From Hypsibius dujardini (Eukaryota > Tardigrada > Eutardigrada > Parachela > Hypsibiidae): a DNA stretch of 27,676 nucleotides. Location of the stretch: positions 1-27,676 of the forward strand of contig LRSR01003796.1 in the NCBI GenBank assembly GCA_001579985.1. The letters are read 5' to 3'. A program made the position numbers and the translations under genes. Each line of letters starts with the position of its first letter. The stretch's first letter is position 1. Shown in pieces: positions 13,150-23,325 of the stretch. A model generated the notes under the pieces. It was not told the origin of the DNA, searched no databases, and worked only from the letters and a program-made list of their open reading frames with translations.

Positions 13150-13994
13150 GCTATATGCTAAAGCGCTAAGGCTCGCTCGACTAATTTTTTACGATAATTA
13201 ATCTGCATGATCTTGCAGAATTTTCGGGGCTCTATTCCTACAAGAAGTATAACTCTTTACAAGTGGATTACATAAAACAACCCTTTGACTATAACTCCGG
13301 TAAAGCTAAATGAAATTTACCTGAAACCCTTAGCCCGGGTAGAAAACTATCTAGACGCCCAAAAAGGAACTTTCTCCTTACATGCACCCACCTTTCTTGA
13401 ATAATCACACAACCTAATTCCTCAACTTCAAATATCAATAAATGCTTTTTTGCACCTTGTTCCTTTTCATACTGTATGTTCCCTTTTCACGTTGTTCTTG
13501 TTTTCCACTATGTTCGTTTTTTCAAAATATTGACCTAACTTTGATTCTTATTATATAGTAACAATTACTTCACCCAAAAAGTACGCAAAAAAGGCACTCT
13601 GGTGTTCGTGACGAAATCTTCAAATCGCATCCAGGAAATCGGAACAAAAACGAGGTTAAGTTTTGATGACTGCGTCGGACTGGCTCTGTTGTACCCCAGA
13701 TGCAGTTATGCGTTGACCGTAAGCTTAATTTTCACTCCTTCCTCTCGGAGCAGCAGCTTGATCAATCACACTTCGGGCAATACGAATTTTTTTACCGTGT
13801 TTTTCTGTACTCGAATTAATTGCACAGCTGTGTCCGTCTAGTCAGCGGACTATGAAGACAGCATGGCTGCAACATTTCCAGCTACGCAGCGACCCAGTGG
13901 AGGAATCACGTCGTCAACCACGCCCACCAGCGGCCACCTAACCGTGAATGCAACCACTTATGCACCTAGAATCGTTTCTGATTTTCAACTGTAA

Positions 13995-14380
13995 TTTATT
14001 CGTAGGATCAAAATGGGCGAAAATGTGCATGTTTGCATTGACATGCCGCGCACCCAAAATTATCCGTCGTCAGTGGCTAAACAGGCTATCAGTGCGGAAG
14101 GCGTGCATGATGTGAGAGTGGTTTTATGAAAATTTAAATCTGCAGACGTCGGTATTGGGTCGACTGAAGGCCCAGTTTTTAAGGCAGATTTGCCAGTTGC
14201 CGCACAAAATGGAAATTGTAACCGTGATGTGAAATTTACACGTCAACTTCAAAGCTGTGCGAAAAAGCTCTTTCTTCAGCGTCTTTAAGACTACATTTTC
14301 GTCGTCTATATTTTATTTTTTGCTAGTTTAGGTCTGGATCAAGTGAAGCCTATTGTTTTAACTTGTGGAAGTGTGGAAAA
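13995..14380. other. Spacer between genes C and D
   Basis: No exon supported. A weak TATA-like TATATTTTAT at 14307-14316 lies about 74 bases before the ATG of D. Confidence 0.4.
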
Positions 14381-16352
14381 ATGGTTTTTTGGTCAGCAAC
14401 GTTGGGCGTGGTCGTCCTTCTCAGCGTAGCCCTATCCTGTCAAGGAGCGATTCTCTCGAGGTTCGCCAACACCGACTACTCCAAGCTCGGTCTGCGGGAA
14501 GGTCGTGTTGTTCGAACGGTAGACTCAGCACATTCGGCATGGCCACAGCCGAATGCCATACCCTACCGACTAGATGATCGATACAGTAGGATATCTAGGC
14601 TTGCTTACTTTTAGCAGAACATGTCTGTGTGTCTGTGTGCCTCTGTGTCTGTGTGTCTGTGTGTCTGTGTGTTTGTGTGTCTGTGTGTCTGTGTGTCTGT
14701 AAGTCTTTGTGTCTGTGTGTCTGTCAGTCTGTGTATCTGTGTGTCTGTGTGTCTGTGTGTCTGTGTGTCTGTACGTTTGTGTGGCTGTGTGTCTGTTTGC
14801 CCATTTTTTCCTCTGTTCATCTGTTTGTCCATCCATCTGTCTGTTTCTCTTCCTGTTTCTCTTCCTGTTTCCAGAATAACTTACTGACTGCCTTTCAGCT
14901 GCTGCTGAGAAAACGCTCATTACAAATGCCATGGCAGCGATTACGGCGGATCTGCGGTGTATCCAGTGGGTGCCCTATAATAATGCCACTGACTTCAATG
15001 TCAAACCGAGCCTTTTCATTGGGCCCACAACAAATGCTGGGTAATGGGCCTTTTGTTCTGTTTGATGCAAGACTGCAAGTGGAGATGGTCTGAGATTCAT
15101 CGTGGTGCTTGCATTGCAGTGTTCCTTTCACCACGTGCTTCTCCTTTCCGGGACTGGTGACATCGGTTGGAACAAGCCGAGGTGCTCAAAAACTCGGCAT
15201 CGTTAGCGGTGTAGATGGATGCATGACTCCCAGAGAGATCATGAAGTACTTAGGTTAGTAACAATAGTACCGACACCTTTGGACCTTTAAACTGAAAATT
15301 GAGACGTTGGTAGTGGAGTAAGACCTAGAGAGATAATTTTATTCGAATATAGTGAATTCGCTGGGACTTCGGGACGAGTGGCGACGACCTGGACGTGACG
15401 CTGTCATTAGGGTGAGTTCTGCCCCTCTCCCGTTCCGTTCCAAATAATAACAACGGTAGTCCGTATCTAATGACGGCAGGGTTATGGGTGTGGAAAATTC
15501 ACAGACATAGCACAGACGCAGACACAGACACAGACACAGACACAGACACAGACACAGACACAGACACAGACACAGACACAGACACAGACACAGACACAAA
15601 AACAGACACAGACACGTATTCAAAATAAGGATGAGCAGGGTCAAAGAGTACCCGGAGCTAACAATAGTTACCCCGCAAGTAATGTTTACTCCTTTACTCC
15701 AGGTCAACGTTGGTAACGTGAAAACAAGTAAGGCTACCAACCAGTTCTAACCGGATTTCCATCTCAGTACAGTAACCGTTTTTCCCACTCAGCTCTTGGT
15801 GCACCAGCTGCTGAAATAGTCCGCGAGTACGGCACCGCCGCGGTGGCGCCGGTCGTCATAACCGCCGGTCAGACCACCGACACAATGACCACAAACTTTG
15901 ACCTCAACAGCATCACCATGATCGCTCCGACCAAGTACGCCATCAGTGCGGCTCAGCCGATCTACACCGTCATCGCGGGGACGGTTCCTGGCAACCTGGC
16001 TCGCCTGAGTTTTGATGACTGCCGCGGCCTTCAGGCTCTCTACTCCACGTTAGGATGCAATGCTGCCGGCATTCAGTGCGCCGATCGTAAGTATCAAATC
16101 CTCACTGCTGTAATACCTGGTTCCTTCTCGACTCATCTCGAACCTTTTCCCTCTTTCTTGCCACACAAAACAGCCTACAATCCTGCTAATCCTGCTCTGA
16201 CTGTCACGTTGCCGCCGGTCACCAATCCCCTGCAACCGGGTGTCGCTGTGGGCTCGGTGGTCCCCGGCGTCCCCGGTGTCGTCGCCACCTCGGTTCTCCC
16301 ACCCTTGGACGTGGTGCCAGGAGTTATACCACCCATCGACATCACGCCTTAA
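14381..16352 (+). CDS. Astacin-like pseudoprotease D (all three zinc His lost)
   Basis: Seven exons: 14381-14585, 14899-15040, 15120-15253, 15353-15411, 15703-15727, 15793-16086 and 16174-16352; 345 aa. The ATG at 14381 opens a clear signal peptide (FWSATLGVVVLLSVALSCQG). The first two exons of A/B are fused here (AWPQPNAIPYRLDD in exon 1). Retained: CIQWVPY, TTCFSFPG, DGC, family Glu, LSFDDC, a C-terminal Cys pair. The motif region reads KYLVNSLGLRDEWRRPGRD: His1 is K158, Glu is Y159, His2 is N162, His3 is D168, and even RPDRD has become RPGRD. The Met-turn region is FDLNSITMI. Exon 5 is only 25 bases, so it is the least certain. The tail (287-345) is Pro/Val-rich and ends PIDITP, as in gene F. 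CTGT and CAGACA tracts occupy introns 1 and 4. Confidence 0.8.
14620..14860. repeat. CTGT/GTCTGTGT tract in intron 1 of gene D
   Basis: Degenerate CTGT and CTGTGTGT units over most of the intron; a pyrimidine-rich end precedes the acceptor. Confidence 0.85.
15505..15620. repeat. CAGACA hexamer tract in intron 4 of gene D
   Basis: About fifteen near-perfect CAGACA units. It is the reverse complement of the CTGTGT-type tracts at 21413 and 26937, up to a small unit variation. Confidence 0.85.
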
Positions 16353-16884
16353 CGATAAAGCTCATTTTTATTCACTCAGTTGTGGTGGGTTATGTCTCGT
16401 ACAGTACTTGACAGACAAGCTCTTCACCACTATATAATCGCATTATTTTCTTCCACGCTATCCCGGATAAACTGATCACTGCCAGACCTGTCTAAAACAG
16501 GCTAGGCTTACTCTCAACAATTTCACTCGCAATCGGTAACATATTAAACAAACTTGGATACCGGGTAATAATAATAATTCGTAAATGGTCTGATTTATCG
16601 ACGCGACGTGTCTGTTTCCATCGTTCCTGGATGCATGACGTCCACCCACAAATGGGAGGTTCAAAACATTCAAGAACGCGCCAAATTCGATGAAAAGCTG
16701 ATATTTTTTAAAACGTTTTGAAATCCCGGGCGCCCTGGAAATCAGACCCCCAGACCCCCACAAGTTTCAAAACGATCAGAAACAAGAGGCCGAATTTAGG
16801 GTGCTATCTTCATAAAAGCGTTTTGCCCCTTTGCCCACCCCTTAGCTCTGCCGTGAGGGGTCCTGGTTCCGACCTATAAGGACC

Positions 16885-17300
16885 CTGAACGAGCCTGTGG
16901 GTACCCTTCAACAACGCCACTGATCTCAATATGTTAAACCGAGCCTTTTTGATGGACCCACAACAAATGCTGGGTAGTCGGCTCCTCGTCGACTCATTCC
17001 TAACCTTTTCTCTCATTCTCTAACCCTTTCCCCAACCTTTCCCTCATTCTCCAATCCTTTCCCTAACCTTTTCTCTCATTCCCTAACCCTTTCCCTAATC
17101 TTTTCTCTCATTTTCTAACCCTTTCCCTAACCTTTTCTCTCATTCCCTAGTCTCTTCCCTCTTCCCACATAAACAACCTTCTATCCTGAAAATCCTGCGT
17201 TGACTGTCACGTTACCGCTGGTCACCGATCCACTGCAATCGGGCGTCGGTGTCGGCGGTGTGCTCGGACCAATTCCACCCGGTGTGTCATTCCTTATCCC
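16885..17300 (+). pseudogene. Truncated remnant of a D-like gene
   Basis: 16885-16975 is a clear copy of the end of exon 2 of gene D (compare ACCGAGCC and CCCACAACAAATGCTGGGTA). It runs directly into sequence like intron 6 of D (CTCGTCGACTCAT, AACCTTTTC). Then 17165-17290 copies the last exon of D (CCTGCGTTGACTGTCACGTT, giving LTVTLPLV.DPLQ.GV). Everything from exon 3 to exon 6, including the CFSFPGR and motif exons, is deleted. No start and no intact frame remain. Confidence 0.8.
17005..17160. repeat. Minisatellite inside the D-like remnant
   Basis: Tandem variants of CCTAACCCTTTCC and CTAACCTTTTCTCTCATTC expanded from what is a single copy in intron 6 of gene D. Confidence 0.85.
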
Positions 17301-17765
17301 GTGCAGTCACCGCTTGATCCTACTGCTGCGAACAAGATTGATCGTTAAGTCGTCAAAGAGTAAACTTTTGCACTTTCTGTACATGTAATATTGCCACGCC
17401 GCTGACAGAAACGTTTTGTAGGAGGAATTCACACGAGTTTTTACCAACCGCACCCGCATAGCCAGTCAGCGATGTAAGATTTTGCATATACATTAAACTA
17501 TGCCGGTAACAAAAAGTTTGAGGTCGCCCATTAAGCTCATGTTAAAATACAGAAACGTGACGGTTAACTTGGAAGGGGGCATCTGTTGGTCTGAAATTCC
17601 AAATGCATGCACGCGTCGGCAATTGACCAACTCGCTGCAGCTACACCGTTGTCTGCCTAGTCGAGGGCCTGCAAAAAGGTGGCCCACCGAGTAGGCTTGT
17701 GTGCCTAGTCGAGGGTCAGTCCGAGTAGGCTTGCCGATTTCCAATCAAATTCCTTCGATGAAAAC

Positions 17766-19503
17766 ATGTTCCGCATAATTGTCGGTCTGACTGTTATGTC
17801 GATATGGATAGACACAGTGGGAGGTGCAGTAGTAACGCCGTTTTCTCCATCACCATTCATCCCTGATCGCAGTGCCACGGCGGATGAGATCGGCTCACGG
17901 GCAGTCCAGACCAGAGGTAACGAATACGGAAAACGAAGCTGTGTTTTTACCAACCGCTAAAGTCGCTCGCGTGAACTCACTAAATGCTGATTTGTGAATC
18001 GGTTTGAATATGATGATCCAGATACACGATACGCTGTATGGCCGATCGCTACAACTACTGGCATCCCATACCGGATGGACCCAACATACAGTTAGTCCCT
18101 TTGACAGCCTACGAGCCATTTCCCTCAACTCAAGTACTGTAAAGTCTCGACCATTTGGTGCCAATTTTTAGACCCACCCGTATATTATGCCTGCACACCC
18201 TGTGCTACCCTGCAGTCATAATATACGGGGGTCATTAAAAACTGGCACCATGTGGTTGAGACTCTACAGTAATAAGGTAGCTCTGCCAACCCATGCTGTT
18301 ATGTTTTCCTTGGGCCTATCCAAGGTGCGACGGAACGGTCCGTGATAACGCAAGCACTCGGCGCCATATCTTCCGACTTGAATCAGTGCATCAAATTTGT
18401 CCCGTACAACCGCGTGGCCAATGCCAATCAGGACCATATATACCTGGGAAAAACATTTAATAATGGGTTCGTGTATTGTGTGCTACTCTTCAATTGCATT
18501 TCCCGAGCGGAATCGAGCTTTAACGAAAACTTTTCACGTAGGACCATTCCGTTGACCTGTTTTTCCTTTCCCGGGAGACTGGTGGCACAGCAAGGGAGTG
18601 GACAGAAGTTGGCGCTGTTCAGTGGCGTCGACGGTTGTTTGGGCTCCGTCAAAGACGCTATGGGATATATCGTCCACGTATTGGGTAAGGGCTAAATTTA
18701 AGGCTTAATCAAGTAAGAGAAGAAGGAAGACGCATTTCCTAACTCCTTTCCCAAAATCCTTTCCCAAAATCCTTCCCCAAAATCCTTTCCCCAAAATCCA
18801 TCGCTAATAATTTGCCCTTTTTTCCATTCAGGTCTTCGTGACGAAATTAAACGACCGGATAGGTGAGGGTGCGTCGGATTGTTTCTCCCTCCTCCCGATG
18901 GTCTGTTCAATAAATCCTTCTTTTCCTCAGAGATGCGTCCGTTCAGGTCTTCCCACAAAATGTCAAACCGGGTACGGATTTCCGTTGTAACTAAGACGGC
19001 TAGAGGCAATTTGTTCTGCTACACCTCTCGCCCATCGACACAAATATAAATTAATTGCGCTATTTTAGCTTTGCTGTCGGCCAATGTCCTGCAGCCCTAC
19101 ACCAGCGGTCAGGTCGACTTGGCCAGTACCGCCTTCGACTTCAACAGCATCACCATTCCGTCTCCGGAAAAGTTCGCCTTCCCTGGTGTGGTCCTCTACA
19201 CTGCCAGAGTATCCGGGAGGACCGTGGGTGGCTCGCTACCTCGGCTTAGCCTGGGAGACTGCCAGGCGATATCCGCGCTCTATGCTCCGACCTGCAAAGC
19301 TGCCCTCTGTGTCGACCGTAAGAGCCCTAACGCGAGAAACGGTTCTCTTGCCGAATAGAAATAATTCTCTTCATTCTCTGCTTATGTTTTTAGCTTACTC
19401 CGGAACCGATGCAACTTCTGCCACTTCTGCCACTTCTGCCACTGTCCCATCCACCACTTCACGAGGACCCTTAGAGCCGATTTTCCCCGGTTTTACTAGA
19501 TGA
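17766..19503 (+). CDS. Astacin-like pseudoprotease E
   Basis: Eight exons: 17766-17916, 18022-18090, 18325-18466, 18542-18684, 18832-18862, 18931-18971, 19069-19317 and 19394-19503; 311 aa. Signal peptide MFRIIVGLTVMSIWIDTVGG, then a short Pro/Ser stretch (TPFSPSPFIPD), no propeptide. Landmarks: DTRYAVWP, CIKFVPY, TCFSFPGR, GSGQK, DGC, FDFNSITIPSPEKFA, LSLGDC and two more Cys. The motif region GYIVHVLGLRDEIKRPDR has G162 for His1, Y163 for Glu, H166 retained and D172 for His3. Two introns of about 150 and 68 bases cut the zinc-motif region (after VLG and inside RPD-R); this pattern is shared with F. The short tail (276-311) has three TSA repeats and ends FPGFTR. AATAAA at 19623-19628 lies 120 bases after the TGA. 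The exon 3 donor is GTTCGT. Confidence 0.85.
18135..18271. mobile_element. MITE-like inverted repeat in intron 2 of gene E
   Basis: Arms of about 55 bases (from TACTGTAAAGTCTCGACCAT to GTATATTATG, and CATAATATAC to ACTCTACAGTA) are imperfect reverse complements around a spacer of about 25 bases. The ends TACTGTA...TACAGTA fit a TA-flanked Tc1/mariner-type MITE. It has no coding capacity. Confidence 0.7.
18735..18800. repeat. Short minisatellite in intron 4 of gene E
   Basis: Four to five tandem copies of CCTTTCCCAAAAT with CCTTCCCC variants. Confidence 0.8.
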
Positions 19504-20546
19504 CTGAACATAGTGGAATGAGGAACCAGTCAGAACGACTCTTAATTTGTCAAACGCAAAAAACGTTTCCTTGCCCGATTGCGGACAGATTTTTCGGACA
19601 GATTTTGCGGACAGATTTTGTGAATAAAAGATTTAACTTCACTTACAAGTTGTTAGAGATTCTGTATACATATATATATATATATATATAACTGCAGTGT
19701 GATACCTAGCATGTGAGGGACTGCGGTTAAGCTTCCAGTACACATGGACAGTACACATGGAAAGACTTGCTTTCACGTACAGGAGACGTCGACGAAAAAG
19801 CAGAGATGATGCAAAAACACGTTTACCAGTTTTGCATGCACGAAAAATTAACCCTGAAGAACTAACAAGTCAGGCGCAGAGATACAGAGGCAAGTCAGAC
19901 ACACGTGACCATAAAATAACGCCGACGGAGTTTCAGCGATTTCAGTTTACTCCGATCCTTTTTTTATCAGCTGTGCCTAAAAATGGCTCTAACTCGGTCA
20001 GAGTGACCACGACATACGAGCTACGAGCTACGGTTACTGCTGCGAGTCTAGCAATGATGCAATGTAATCAATTCAATGGGGTGATGATGCCGCATCATGT
20101 ATAACCAGCCGTCTTTCGAGGACTGATTCCGCCCAAGAGCATCTGTCAATTAAAACATGGCTGGACGGCCAAAGAACTAGGATGCATGTAAATTTCTCCT
20201 TAACATATGCACATAACTGAATGCCTTTTAAAATTTATCGGTGTCAGGAGAGCAGACAACTTGCACAATTATCATCGCACATACTGTGGGAATGCTGAGA
20301 AGTTTCAGTCGTCACCTGCTCCGAAGTAAGCTGACGACCACGCATAAAATAAGTTAGTATACTATTTGTCTTATCAGGTTGAACGGTATATTATTATCTT
20401 GGAAACGAATAAAGCTGTCTGTGGGCCAGTTTGCCTTGCCTGAGTGTCACGACTCAGTCTGGACACCTTAATTGCGATTGTCATTCCATTGAGTTGAGAC
20501 ACATCCGTCATCAGCTGTAGCAGCTGTTGTCTTTCCCCCGTCAAAC
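19504..20546. other. Spacer between genes E and F
   Basis: Holds the gene E poly(A) signal (AATAAA at 19623) and a TA dinucleotide run at about 19669-19689. The rest is unique sequence. A 115-codon frame at 19757-20104 is basic and has no family features, so it is not called. Confidence 0.5.
19623..19628 (+). promoter_or_regulatory. Polyadenylation signal of gene E
   Basis: Canonical AATAAA 120 bases downstream of the TGA of gene E. Confidence 0.6.
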
Positions 20547-22260
20547 ATGGCTCACCGTTCTTCCAGACAAACAGCGTTCCTAGGGATTGCGCTGATTCTG
20601 ATCACAGCAGATGCCGCGGTGCTGACGCCCTTTCCTGAAACAGCCCCAGCGACGACGAAGGACATGGACCACATTGGGATACGAGCAGCTCTTGCGCGAG
20701 GTATCGAATCCTTCCTCAGTTCTGGGTTGTGGAACTTTTTTTCAGAAAATTTTGCATTATACTGCAACTGATTCCAGATGCTCGGTACGCAACTTGGCCG
20801 ACAGCCAGTACCACGGGCATTCCTTATCGTCTGGATCCGGGTTACACCACCGCGGAGTCCGGAATCATTACGCAAGCCCTCACCCAGATACAGACAGACA
20901 TGAACCAGTGCATCCGATTCGTCCTATACAATAACGCAACGCACAGCGGTCAAGATAACATTTACTTCGGGAGGACCTTCAATAACGGGTCAGTTTGGTT
21001 CTAGGCATTGTTCGATGAAAGGGATTAACAAGGCGGGCCAAGTTGCAGCATTTGATTCATTTAGAGTCACTCCTGGAACATGTTTCTCGTTCCCCGGTCG
21101 AAATGTTGCTCAAGCCGGTCGGGGTCAGAAGCTCGCTATGTTCAGCGGTGTGGACGGCTGTCTGAGTTCGGTGAAAGAGGCGATGGGTTTCATCGTCAAA
21201 GTTTTAGGTACTGTGGACCAATGTCAGTTAATTGTTCACTTCAACAAAAATGGTATTTGAGCTAACAAATACGATGCAATGTGTTTCAGGTTTGCGCAAT
21301 GAGCTCCAAAGACCAGACAGGTAATTTGTCTGCTTTTTGTCCCACTCGGCACAATCTGTATATGGTTTTTTGCCCTGCCTCCTTAGCGTCTGTGGCTGTT
21401 TTATCATTGGTTGTCTGTGTCTGTGTCTGTGTCTGTGTCTGTGTCTGTGTCTGTGTCTGTGTCTGTGTCTGTGTCTGTGTCTGTGTATGTGTCTGTGTCT
21501 GTGTGTATGTGTATGTGTCTGTGTCTGTGTCTGTGTTTTTTGCCATACCGGTTCACCTGTCAGCATGTGTAGCTTTGTCTGATCATTCTAATCTACGTAC
21601 AGGGCAACAGCAGTGCAAGTTTTCCTCCAGAATATCAAACCAAGTACGTCGATTCATAAACATTTATTTAATCAAAAAAGGCAATGTCAGTTAACTCACT
21701 TGAGATCATTCTAAAATCAATATGGGTTTGTGATAACAGCACTCCGAAATCTGAACATCCTGCAGCAGTACACCGCCAATCAGGTGGACTTCTCCAACAC
21801 TGCCTTCGACTTCAACAGTATCACCATCCCTGCTCCGGAGAAATATGCCATCAGCGGGCTAGGTTCGTGATGCAACTGCAATGTAGACTGACAGTTTGCT
21901 TGTCCGAACAGATAGTGAAGAGTCTTGGTTTAATTTGTTAGTACTTTACACTTCGGCCGTTTCTGGTCGACCGGTGGGAGGTACCTTACCTCGATTGAGT
22001 TTAGGCGATTGTCAGGGTATCGCGCTCCTGTATCCAACAGTCTGTGTCTCAACGGCATGTGTTGACCGTGAGTTCTATGACCAATTTGTGGTACATATTG
22101 TTGATGGTGTTGGTAATGACTTTTTTGATTCCCAGCATATGTGAATGGTGGTGTAACTGCCGTGCCTCCCGTCACAGCTGCCACCTTTGGTCCCGGAGTA
22201 CCGGTTCCGCTCGATCCGGGAACAGCATCCGGCGTGCAACCCATTGATATTACCCCGTAG
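20547..22260 (+). CDS. Astacin-like pseudoprotease F (all zinc ligands lost)
   Basis: Eight exons: 20547-20700, 20778-20988, 21065-21207, 21290-21320, 21603-21643, 21740-21862, 21942-22067 and 22136-22260; 317 aa. Signal peptide with core FLGIALILITADA, then VLTPFPETAP, no propeptide. Exon 2 fuses the two exons that E keeps separate, and an extra intron splits ISGL|VLYTS. Exons 3-5 match E in length (143, 31, 41), so E and F are sister copies. Landmarks: CIRFVLY, TCFSFPGR, GRGQK, DGC, FDFNSITIPAPEKYA, LSLGDC and two further Cys. The motif region GFIVKVLGLRNELQRPDR has G163, F164, K167 and N173 at the positions of His1, Glu, His2 and His3: every catalytic position is replaced. The tail (277-317) is Pro/Val/Gly-rich and ends PIDITP. 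The exon 6 donor is GTTCGT. A CTGTGT tract fills intron 4. Confidence 0.85.
21411..21535. repeat. CTGTGT hexamer tract in intron 4 of gene F
   Basis: About twenty CTGTGT units with a few CTGTAT and TGTATG variants. Confidence 0.9.
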
Positions 22261-22519
22261 TTGAACGACTGCACGCGATTTTAATTGGCTGTAAAACGCA
22301 TTTGCTTGTATTTTGTGTGTCTGAGTTTGGAACATGGCTAGAAACCCTATTCAATTTATCAAATCGGCATAGGTCATTTTCAGGATTTGCTTGAATACAC
22401 CTTCTGCTGTGAGACTCTTGTGCAGAACCGTCCTAGTAACGTTGAAAACGCAAATCACACATAGGGTACGCTGATGTTTGCATAGAAGACATAGATATAT
22501 TACAGAGTCACTTAGATTG

Positions 22520-22522
22520 AAT

Positions 22523-22557
<35 letters not shown>

Positions 22558-22620
22558 TGACAGACAGACAGACAGAGACAGACAGACTGACAAAGAGACA
22601 GACAGAGAGACAGACAGGCA

Positions 22621-22662
<42 letters not shown>

Positions 22663-22685
22663 TAGGCAGGCAGGCAGGCAGACAA
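22520..22685. repeat. GACA tract passing into a GGCA tract
   Basis: Perfect GACA units at the left change to about fifteen GGCA units at the right, so one tetramer family has mutated and re-expanded. The LSVCLSVC and LPACLPAC frames through it are artefacts. Confidence 0.9.
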
Positions 22686-23237
22686 ATAAACCAATGGAAA
22701 GTAACGTAAACGGTGCTTACTGCATGCCTCTGGAATTTCTCCTGAACTGCAGTGCTAAACAGATCTATCACAAATACTATAAGAAAAAACACGTGCCATT
22801 AGCAGCGCTCTCTGCCTTGAATGTCCATTGCCCATATAACAAGGTGTACGCGGATGCGGGTACCCTCTTACCCCTGTCCGCCGACTACGGGTATTACCTC
22901 GTCTGCTCGGCAGTTCCTCGCAATCTCAGTCACAACCACAACCATAAAGAAGCTGACACTTCAATACAAAATGCTCTCTTTCAAGACGGCGGCAGTCTAC
23001 CTTGCACATAATCCTGCGTAACTCGGTAATAAGCTGTTAACACCTCTCTTTTCAGCGGCGGCAAAACCGCTCAAAAGGTGTCGCGCAAAAACTGCCAAAA
23101 TCAGCGGAATAGGACGCCGGTCCCTCGTAATTAAGGATCTAAATTGTGCCGATCGCTTCACAGTTAGCGTTTGAATAGGAGTTGGTGGCATAATTATCCA
23201 GCCACTTAGTATAGGAACCTTGTACACACTAGACAGG

Positions 23238-23245
23238 TATATAAG
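23238..23245 (+). promoter_or_regulatory. Probable TATA box of gene G
   Basis: TATATAAG lies 81 bases before the ATG of gene G. A start site about 30 bases downstream would leave a 5' leader near 50-60 bases. Confidence 0.5.
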
Positions 23246-23325
23246 ATTCACGCACCTTCCTCATCGTTCCGAATTATTTCTTCACTGTATGATTCTTTTT
23301 CGACAAGGACTTACAGACATCTAAC

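Larger units (their letters stand above)
11581..13994 (+). pseudogene. Astacin-like pseudoprotease C, degraded copy
   Basis: All parts of the family gene are present: 11581-11707 (signal peptide MNTLLRSGALMISVLTTLES), about 11931-11995 (YGPWLVPSAVPYMLD), 12294-12438 (CIQFKPL), 12589-12731 (CFSFPGR, MKYLVHSLG), 12793-12864 (LRNKINRPDRD), 13219-13299 (FDYNS), 13559-13718 (LSFDDC) and 13842-13994 (tail). Four lesions break it. The first exon changes frame before RDSR|YGPW. TAA interrupts exon 2 just before its donor. TAG at 12837-12839 stands where E has a Gln codon (SVQVF). Exon 7 shifts frame in the A-rich stretch near 13580-13595. It has also lost the last conserved Cys and the family Glu (NK instead of NE). 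Its tail frame remains open and Thr/Ser-rich. Intron positions mix those of A/B (after FDYNS) and E/F (within the Gly of LG). Confidence 0.75.
16353..17765. other. Spacer between genes D and E, holding a gene remnant
   Basis: Apart from the remnant at 16885-17300 and its embedded minisatellite, no exon was found. A direct duplication around 17655-17735 repeats GCCTAGTCGAGGG and GAGTAGGCTTG. Confidence 0.5.
22261..23325. other. Spacer between genes F and G
   Basis: Contains the GACA/GGCA tract at 22520-22685, unique sequence, and the TATA box of gene G. A faint resemblance to family exons near 22805-22860 is treated as a finding, not a gene. Confidence 0.5.

Noticed and set aside
19757-20104. 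115-codon basic frame between genes E and F
   Set aside because: No family resemblance, no splice or promoter context, and composition like the surrounding spacer.
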